Shown: in pieces, positions 56,157 through 64,000 of the stretch
Numbering within the stretch: the stretch's first letter is position 1
Layout: each line of letters starts with the position of its first letter
From: Spirosoma telluris
GTDB lineage: Bacteria > Bacteroidota > Bacteroidia > Cytophagales > Spirosomataceae
Reading direction: 5' to 3'
Assembly (NCBI GenBank): GCA_003259005.1
Contig: QLII01000001.1
Span: 3,860,501 to 3,924,500 of the forward strand
Length of the DNA: 64,000 nucleotides
Made by a program: the position numbers and the translations under genes
The notes under the pieces: generated by a model
Seen by the model: the letters and a program-made list of their open reading frames with translations, nothing else
Told to the model about the DNA's origin: nothing
Database searches by the model: none

Positions 56157-59100
56157 GTGGCGAAACTGATCGTTCGTATTCTTCTGGGTATCCTTGCACT
56201 CGTCCTCTTGCTGGGAGGATTTGTGGTGCTTGTAGCCACGACACCCTGGGGCAGCAGTTTGTGACGAAACAGGTCAATTCCTATCTCGCCCAGAAACTTC
56301 AGTCGCCATTTCATATTGGCCGAATCAGTTACTCTATTCCCGACTGGATTGAATTGGAAGATGTGTTCTTCAAAACACCCAAAGGCGATACACTGCTCAA
56401 CGGTGGACGAATGCGTGTTGACCTCGACATGTGGGGCCTACTGAATAACCGCGTAGCGCTGAACCAGATTGAATTAGAGCATATTCGCCTGAATATCAGC
56501 AGAACCCTCCCGACACAGCATTCAATTTCCAATATATTCTGAATGCATTTGATACAGGCACAGCCCCCGAGTCATCCGATACGGTATCGACACCAATGGC
56601 CATAAATCTGACAGGGATTGCCTTACGAGATGTCCGAATCAAATACAAAGATGATGTAACAGGAGCCGACGTAAATGCTTATCTGGACAGTCTTCGGGCT
56701 ACGTTCGACAAGACGGATGTAGACAAATCACAATATCATTTATCCAATGTTACGGCCAATGGACTAAACGTTTATACGCGTCTGTACGAAGGCCTGCCCA
56801 CTCCACCAAGTCCCGCCAGTAAACCGGGCGATACACTTGATCTTGCTTTAGGTAAATGGCAGATAAATCACGCTAAATGGGACATCCGCGTTGAAACAGC
56901 CGATTTTAAAACGCAGGGTAGCGCCGAGAAGTTGGCTATGGAGTCGGATTATTTTTATCTGGAAGGTGAAAAAATCGGCATTAAATCGCTCAATCTCACC
57001 AATGCCGACGTTGCCGCCATTTTAACAAAGCCAACCCAAAAACCATCAGCCACAGCACCAGCCACAACCTCGGTAGCAACATCACCAGGATGGCAGGCAA
57101 AAGTCACTAACGTTCATTTTGCCAACAACCGGATTCGATACGATGATGAAACGGCCCCCGGCAGAAACAGGGACTGGATTACGGTCATCTTGACTTACGA
57201 AATCTGGGTATTGATGGCCGTTTCCTGGTTTATCAGGATTTAGGCAAGCGTGGGCAACGGATCAGCGGCCAGCTTCGGAACGGTCGTTTCCGATCAACCA
57301 GTGGGTTTATACTTCAGCAGCTTGATGGCAATGTTCTCTATACAGATACGACCACTACGCTAACCAAACTCTATATTCAAACCCCTACTACGCTCCTGCG
57401 TGACCAACTGGTACTACGCTATGACTCGCTGGGTCAGTTAACTAATCCACGCTTTGCCAAACGGGTAAATGTTCGGGTAAACCTGCGCGACAGTCGCTTA
57501 TCGGTAGATGACGTCCTGCAACTGGCACCGACTTTGGCCGACACGCCCCCGTTTGCGGGTAACAAAGGCGGAGTATTTAAGGCCAACGCCCAGGCAGTGG
57601 GAACGCTGGCCGCGTTGAACCTGCCTCGGGTTGAACTGACTATGCTCTCAGGGACTCGGGTTCGGGCTAATGGCAAACTGACAAACGTAACCGATCCGGA
57701 CCATCTGGGTGTGGCCATGACGGTTCAGGAAGCAACAACCAGCCTGGCCGATATTAACAAACTAGCCCCTAAAGGCTCTATTCCTTCATCCATCGATTTG
57801 CCGAAGTCACTCAAACTGACGGGTAAAATTAACGGCCAGCTAAACGATCTCATTTTAGATGCAAAACTGGCTACGGAATGGGGTACGGCTGATTTCGATG
57901 GACGATTGGCTGGCTTTGTGACTGGCAAGAATCAAACCTACAAAGGAACACTCAATCTCAACCAGTTCGACGCAGGCAAGTGGCTCAAGCAAACGGGAAC
58001 CATTGGCAAAATAACTGGACGGGCCACTGTTGATGGCCGTGGCATTGACGTAAAAACGCTGACAACCAATTTCGATCTGGCCATACAATCGGCCGACTTA
58101 AGCGGCTATACCTATCAAAATCTTGAGGCAAAGGGTCGATTGGCGAATGGACTGCTAAACCTGACAGGGGCACTCAAAGACCCGAATGCCAGTCTGACCC
58201 TCGATACGAAAGTCGGGTTGAAAGGCGACTTCCCAAGCGTAGTTGGCGAAGCGGTTATACAGGAACTGAATCTACAAAAGCTAAAGCTCTATAAAGATCC
58301 ACTTGCACTCAAAGGGAAGATCATACTCGATATGACTTCTACCGATCCAGCCAAACCCATTGGCACCATTTCGGCGAGTGATGCGACCTTGAGTCTGAAT
58401 GGAAAAAACTACCCTATCGATTCGCTTTACGCGAAATTAGGAGCCAATGGTGCAACAAAGAACGTAGTTGCGCGACTGCCGGGTGCCCAGCTCAAGCTGA
58501 ATGGGCAATTTGACTATGCGCAACTCTATGACATCATTGCGGGCGAAATTAGCCAGTATATTGCGTTACCTTCACTGGCTTACAAGCGCATTCCACCCCC
58601 ACACGCCTTTACGCTGGCGCTGAAAGCGTATCAGAATCCATTATTCCAGGCATTTGTACCAGCCTTAACCAAGATGGATACGGTGCGATTAGATGCTTAT
58701 TTAGATAATTCCAGAGACACAACGCTCTCGGCTACGCTTCGAACGGGCGTTGTTGTGTATGATACCACCACCCTTCAGGGAAGCAGCTTTGCGATACGGG
58801 GAGCGAACAACCAGTTAAAGGTTGATGGGCGTATTGATGGGGTGCTCTATAATGAAATGACTATCCGTCAGACGGATCTGAACGGTGTAGCTGCCAATAA
58901 CCAGTTCCGGTTTGCCATCGTCAATAAAGACTCCATCAATCAGGATTTGCATGGTCTGGCGGGAACCTTAAGCGTGGTTGACTCCAGTTACCGTTTCAAA
59001 TTTGCTCCCAATGGCCTACTGACTAATTACGAACGCTGGAAAACAGATACAACGGGCTTTGCTCAATATGGAAAAGATGGTGTACTGATCAATAATCTAC

Positions 59101-61220
59101 ACATCGAAATGGGACAGCAGTCCCTCGACATTAGCAATACCGAACAATACGGCAATGCGCCCATTCGCGTCACTACTCACGATATTGAACTGGCGAATCT
59201 GGCGAGATTAGCCAATCAGGATACTACCTTGGCTAGTGGTCAGTTGAACGGCACTATCGTTGTGCGTGATTACATGAGTACCACCAATAAGCTCTCATTT
59301 ATCGGGTCCATCTATGTCGACAGTCTTAACGTGATGAGCAAGCCTATTGGTAACCTCACCGCCCGATTTAACAATAGCACAGATGGCCGGATTAATGTCA
59401 ATACTGTGCTCTCAGGACCTTATAACGACGCAACCGTAACCGGTTTTTATAATCCAGAAAACGCTAAACAAGCGCTGGATCTGGCTATCAATCTGAAGCG
59501 ACTGGATGCCCGTACCATCGAAGCCTTTAGCTTTGGCGAACTGCGGCAGGCGAAGGGGCAGCTTACCGGCGACTTTACCGTAGCGGGTGCCCTCGACAAC
59601 CCCATTATGGACGGCAGCGTGGCTTTTGATTCGGTTGCCTTCAATATCAAACAGCTTAATGCAACTTACCATATTGACCAGGAAAAGCTTGCGTTTTCAG
59701 GGCAGACCATTACATTAAACTCCTTCAAGCTACGCGACGACAAAGGGCGAACTCTTACCACTGATGGTACAGTTGTCCTTAAAAACATACCCGATGTTGC
59801 CTATAATCTACGCGTTCGTGCCGATCATTTTCAGGTATTAAACGCGGCCCGAAAAGATAATGATTATGCCTATGGGCAAGCATCGATTACATCAGACTTG
59901 CGCATCAAAGGAACAGGTAGCAGCCCATCGATCAATGGTACCATTAAGCTTGACGAGGATAGTAAAATATCGATGGTCCTGCCCGATCAGTCGCTTAATG
60001 CTGATGAGTCGAATAAGATTGTTACGTTTATCAATCACAAAGACTCGCTGGTGTTGACGAAGTATCTCTACCGGCCAAAACCAGACAGCCTGAAAACGCC
60101 CAGACTAGCTTTCGATCAGCTTACCAATTCAACTATTTCTCTGGATCTGGAAGCAGATGAGAAATCAGAACTAACTATAGTTGTCGATGAGCTAAACGGC
60201 GATAATCTGAAGGTTCGTGGCAATGCCCAGTTAAACGTGGGCGTCAATGCGGCCGGACAGCTTACTGTACTGGGCCGTTATGAGGTGACTGAGGGCTCTT
60301 ATTCGTTAACTTATCAGGTTCTAAAACGGCAGTTTGAAATTCAGAAGGGTGGGTATATCAACTTCACCGGCGACCCACTCAAGGCCGACATCAATATGTC
60401 GGCTGTCTATAAGGTTTCTGTACCGCCTGGTGATTTGATCGGAAGTGAGTCTACAGGCATTGATGCTGGCGGGTTGAAGCGCAAATTGCCCTTTGAAGTA
60501 GTCCTTGGCATTAGTAATAATTTAGCCTCCCCTAAACTGGACTTCGATATCCGCTTACCAGAAGTTGAAAACAGTTCAGATTTGTCGAATAATGTGCTTG
60601 GTACGAGTATTGAATCGAAGCTAAAAACACTACGACAAGATCAGTCCCAAATTAATAAGCAAGTATTTGCCCTATTGGTGCTCAACCGCTTCCTGCCAGA
60701 AAACACGTCGGATTTCTTCTCGGGATCAGATAATGGCGGATTGGATACGCAGGCCAAAAATATTGCGCTTGGCAGCGTTAGCAAATTACTTTCTGATCAG
60801 TTAGGGCGGCTGGCCTCCAATGTATTGAAGGGCTTCGATGTTGACTTCAACCTCCTGTCGCAAGCGGGTAGCGCCAATACAGGCGGCACCACGAACGGTA
60901 GCCGCACCGACTTGAATGTGGGCTTGTCCCGCAGTTTTCTGGCTGGTCGGGTAACGGTTTCGGTCGGCAAAAACTTCATTCTTGATAATTCAGCGAGTGC
61001 TGCAACGCCTAGCCAAAATCAGGTATTTGATAACATATCGGCTAATTATAATATTACCCGCGATGGTCGGTATGTACTGCGTGCTTACCGCCGGAATGAT
61101 TATCAGGCCGTATTGGATGGGTACATTATTGAAACAGGTATTGGGTTTATTATTACCGTGGATTATAACACGCTGGCCGATATTCTACACCGTTCACCCG
61201 GTAAGCCCTCCTTGAACTGA
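56157..61220 (+). CDS. tamB: Translocation/assembly module protein TamB (AsmA-like; three frameshifts)
   Basis: 1688 aa after restoring single bases at 56248-56251, 56509-56511 and 57155-57159. The start is a GTG at 56157, two codons after an in-frame stop; no ATG is available in frame. The N-terminal signal-anchor (L-I-V-R-I-L-L-G-I-L-A-L-V-L-L-L-G-G) is followed by a very long beta-repeat region and the C-terminal TamB/DUF490 domain (L-G-R-Y-E-V-T-E-G-S-Y-S-L-T, then L-L-S-D-Q-L-G-R-L and T-V-S-V-G-K-N-F). TamB spans the periplasm and helps insert outer-membrane proteins or carry lipids. It overlaps functionally with the TamL gene that begins six bases later. Confidence 0.92.
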
Positions 61221-61225
61221 TCGTT

Positions 61226-63614
61226 ATGAGCTTTAAAAAGACGTTAATTGGTATTCGGTCTTGGGAGGGCATCAACCGCCTTTCTTCAGCCGGTTGCCTG
61301 CTACTAATTGCTAGTCTGTTCAATGCCTGTAACATTGCGAAACACCTGCCCGCCAAAGAACGATTGTATATGGGTACCGATGTGGTCATCCATGCCGACT
61401 CGACTATTTCGCCAACTGATCAGAAATCGGTACAAACGCAATTAACAGACTTAAGCCGCCCCCGCCCTGTTAAGCAACTCTTTGGTTATCCCTATAAAGT
61501 CGGCTTATACTATCTCTTTGGCGAGCCCCGCAAAAATGGATTTCGGGCCTGGTTCCGTAAAAAGTTTGGTGAAGAACCCGTATTCGCCAGCGCAAAAGCG
61601 CTTTCGTCAAACATCCCGATTTTCAAGGCCACTTTGCAAAATTCAGGCTATTTTGGGTCCGATGCCACGGGGCATCTGAAGGAAGATGGCTACAAAGCAC
61701 GGGGCGTTTACGATGTTAATGTTAAGCCTCGTTTCTACATCGACTCGGTCGCTTTCCTGGTGGACTCGACGCCCGTTCGCAAAGCGTTAAAGACGGCGTT
61801 GCGCCGAACGATTATCAAAAAAGGCGATCCCTACCTGTTCGATAATATCAAATTAGAACGGGAGCGTATCAGCCAATCCATCAAGCAGCGTGGCTTTTAC
61901 TATTTCCTGCCCGATTACATAGCAGTACTGGCCGACAATGATTCCCTGGCGCACCGAACGAAGCTCTATTTTGCGATCAAACCCGAAATTCCCGATGCGG
62001 CCAGTATACCCTATTCGATTCGGAATGTATTTATTTTCCCAAATTATACTCTCTCAACGGCCCGTAGCGACACTAATGAGGCAAAAGCGTATCAAACAGA
62101 GGATCAGTTCCAGGTTGTCGATTCTACCCACCGGTTCAATTCAAAATTGTTCCGGGATATTGTAACCGTACTACCGGGTAACCGCTATAACAGCCGAATG
62201 CAGGATCTGACCCTCTCCCGTTTCATCAATGTGGGGGCGTTTAAGTTTGTCCGTAACCGGTTCGAGCCCGATCAGCAGGGCGATTCTGCGGTACTGGATG
62301 TGCGCTATTATTTAACCCCCTACCCTGAAAAATCAATGCGGGTAGAATTAGATGGCACCTCACGATCAACTAACTTCAACGGTACACAAGTCGTGCTTAG
62401 CTGGCGTAACCGCAATACACTTCACCGGCTGAACTGCTTACAGTCAATGTTAATGCCGGTATTGAATACCAGGTTGGCGATGCAGCAGAAGGAGTTACGA
62501 ATTATCGTTTCGGGACGGATGCGACCTTAAGTTTCCCACGGTTAGTAGCCCCCTTTCGATTTCGGTACGACCAGCGGCAGGCATTGCCAAAGACCAATGC
62601 AACCCTAGGTTACCAAACGATTATTCGGGGAGGATTGTATCGGATTAATTCAGCTCAAACAACCTTTGGGTATGCCTGGCGACAGAATCAGCAGGTGGAG
62701 CATGTTTTTCAACCCTTTAATATTAACTACGTTTATGTGCCTCTTGATCGTGTTAGCCCACAAGTCACGGAAATAATAGGTAATACGGATATAGATCCAA
62801 TAATAAGGCGGCAATATATTAATATCCTCAAATCTGATCAACTCATTCTCAGCAGTTTATATACATTCAACTACAATTCGCCAGCCCGATCAGCATCCCC
62901 GAATACTTTCCGCTTTACGGGCAATGCGGAAGCTGCTGGCAATCTGGCCAGTCTTTTCTTCCACAAGCCAATCCAAACCGATGATCGGAATGGGATTTTT
63001 GGTGCACCCTATGCTCAGTACCTTCGGTTTGATGCAGATATGCGTTACTATCGCCGGTTAACTCCTAAGATAACCTTAGCCAATCGGCTTTTCGCTGGAA
63101 TAGGAATCACCTATGGAAACTCACAAGGCAGAGCACTGCCGATCACTAAACAATACTTCGTGGGGGTAGCAATAGTATCCGGGCGTTTCGTCCCAGAGCC
63201 ATTGGTCCAGGGTTATTTACACGGGATACAATTCGAAACGTGCTCTTATTTCAGGACGGAGGGGGTGATATTAAGCTCGAAGCCAATACCGAACTACGCG
63301 CGAAATTCAACAAGTTTATCGAAGGCGCGGTCTTCGTCGATGCAGGTAACGTCTGGTCTTATTCAGACGTCGATACGTTTGGTCCGGAAGCCAAATTTTC
63401 AGGCGACTTCCTGAAACAGATTGCCATTGGTGCCGGTGTCGGCATTCGTCTTGATCTATCTTATTTCCTGATTCGACTGGATATCGCAACCCCTTTGCGA
63501 AAACCCTACAAAACAGATGGCAGCGAGTGGGTTGTCGATAAGATGGCCTTCGGCAGTTCCGACTGGCGGAAGCAAAATCTGGTATTTAATATTGGCGTGG
63601 GGTATCCGTTCTAA
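61226..63614 (+). CDS. tamL: BamA/TamA-family outer-membrane lipoprotein TamL (two frameshifts)
   Basis: 796 aa after restoring one G at 62427-62428 and one at 63162-63166. The signal peptide contains a lipobox-like L-F-N-A-C, the mark of Bacteroidota TamL (a lipidated BamA-type protein). POTRA-like segments follow (Y-D-V-N-V-K-P-R-F-Y-I-D-S-V), then the C-terminal beta-barrel with Q-Y-F-V-G-G-S-N-S-I-R-A-F-R-P and F-V-D-A-G-N-V-W-S, ending N-I-G-V-G-Y-P-F. It would form the outer-membrane end of the TamB system. The stop of tamB and this ATG are five bases apart. Confidence 0.9.
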
Positions 63615-63704
63615 ACTACTTTTTGTCATTCGTGGTCATTAGTTGCATGTGAGGAATTGGCAAGTAATGACCATGAATGCCACTATCTGACCACCAATGA
63701 CTAT

Positions 63705-64000
63705 TTATTTCAACACAGGCTGGAGTATTTTCCAGACCGTATTTGCCACAATTTTATGTCCGACGGGGTTGGGTGAATGCCATCGGGCTGGTTCAGTTTC
63801 GGGATACCGCCAACGCCTTCGAGCAGGAACGGGATAAGAATAAGCTTATTCTTGTCAGCCAGTTCGCTAAATAAACTCCGGAATTCCTTCGTGTAGGATG
63901 TACCCATATTGGGAGGAATCTGCATACCGGCCAACACGATAGTGGCCTGTGGACTTTTCTGCCGAACAGTATCAATAATCGCCTGTAGATTTTGCCGGGT
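63705..64000 (-). CDS. SGNH/GDSL arylesterase, C-terminal part (5' end outside window; one frameshift)
   Basis: The frame enters from the right edge. It reads N-L-Q-A-I-I-D-T-V-R-Q, A-T-I-V-L-A-G-M-Q-I-P-P-N, I-P-F-L-L-E-G-V-G-G and the catalytic D-G-I-H-P-T-P, the C-terminal Asp-His pair of TesA-type esterases. One base seems missing at 63764-63767 (complement, CCCC). Adding it continues the protein to a stop at 63705, with G-H-K-I-V-A-N-T-V-W-K. Such enzymes hydrolyse short acyl or aryl esters, often in the periplasm. The nucleophile Ser lies beyond the window. Confidence 0.82.

Noticed and set aside
1..64000. tRNA, rRNA, prophage and complete insertion sequences
   Set aside because: No cloverleaf, rRNA segment, integrase, transposase or phage structural gene was recognised; only repeat-type mobile elements were seen.

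Overview
The window looks like a chromosome segment of a member of the Bacteroidota, most likely order Cytophagales and Spirosoma-like. The evidence is three SusC/SusD outer-membrane uptake pairs, two ECF sigma/FecR anti-sigma modules, TAnnTTTG-type -7 promoter elements, a TamB-TamL pair and PVC-type cytochrome/DUF1080 genes. The genus is an inference from gene content and style, not from a marker gene. No rRNA, tRNA or CRISPR array was seen.

Layout. 1-2008: the end of one sulfatase and a second complete sulfatase. 2034-4255: a two-gene ATPase + HNH nuclease module resembling the Septu anti-phage system (ptuA/ptuB). 4437-14452: sigma factor, FecR, STN-SusC, SusD, DUF1080 hydrolase and a HEAT/cytochrome c protein. 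14822-21510: an XRE regulator and a type I restriction-modification locus close to type IC (EcoR124I-like): hsdM, a DUF1016 nuclease gene, hsdS with a TAEL-type repeat, and a fused gene joining the locus ATPase to the C-terminal part of hsdR. 21845-32065: a LacI-regulated sugar locus (lacI, SusC, SusD, BNR-repeat protein, D-lyxose-type isomerase, BASS-family transporter). 32018-32660: a decay zone with a truncated sigma factor, the tail of a FAD oxidoreductase and a 34-bp perfect hairpin. 32842-42413: second sigma/FecR/STN-SusC/SusD set with a FAD oxidoreductase and a secreted FMN-binding-like protein. 43053-45484: DUF305-like protein, a microbial rhodopsin homologue lacking the retinal lysine, and an exported SAM hydrolase (DUF62). 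45501-64000: mostly housekeeping and envelope genes (MsbA-like ABC exporter, padR with two paralogous membrane genes, glycosyltransferase, hemE, TonB-like protein, heptose kinase, nuoN, terC, tamB, tamL, SGNH esterase).

How the genes fit together. Each SusC/SusD pair imports oligosaccharides. In two loci the SusC carries an STN domain that can signal through FecR to a sigma factor; the third is under a divergent LacI regulator. The sulfatases, DUF1080 protein, cytochrome protein, BNR protein and oxidoreductases would process the imported or surface-bound glycans. The two defence modules sit between the carbohydrate loci.

Base quality. At least 17 genes are broken by single-base losses (31 sites by my count), nearly all in runs of three or more identical G or C. 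Restoring the bases gives a multiple of three and a full-length family product every time. I treat them as probable sequencing undercalls and annotate whole genes with the break positions.

Most unusual items: the rhodopsin homologue at 43761-44557 (Lys to Leu, acceptor Asp to Gly, donor Glu to Gln), the ATPase-HsdR fusion at 19063-21510, and several families of palindromic intergenic repeats.
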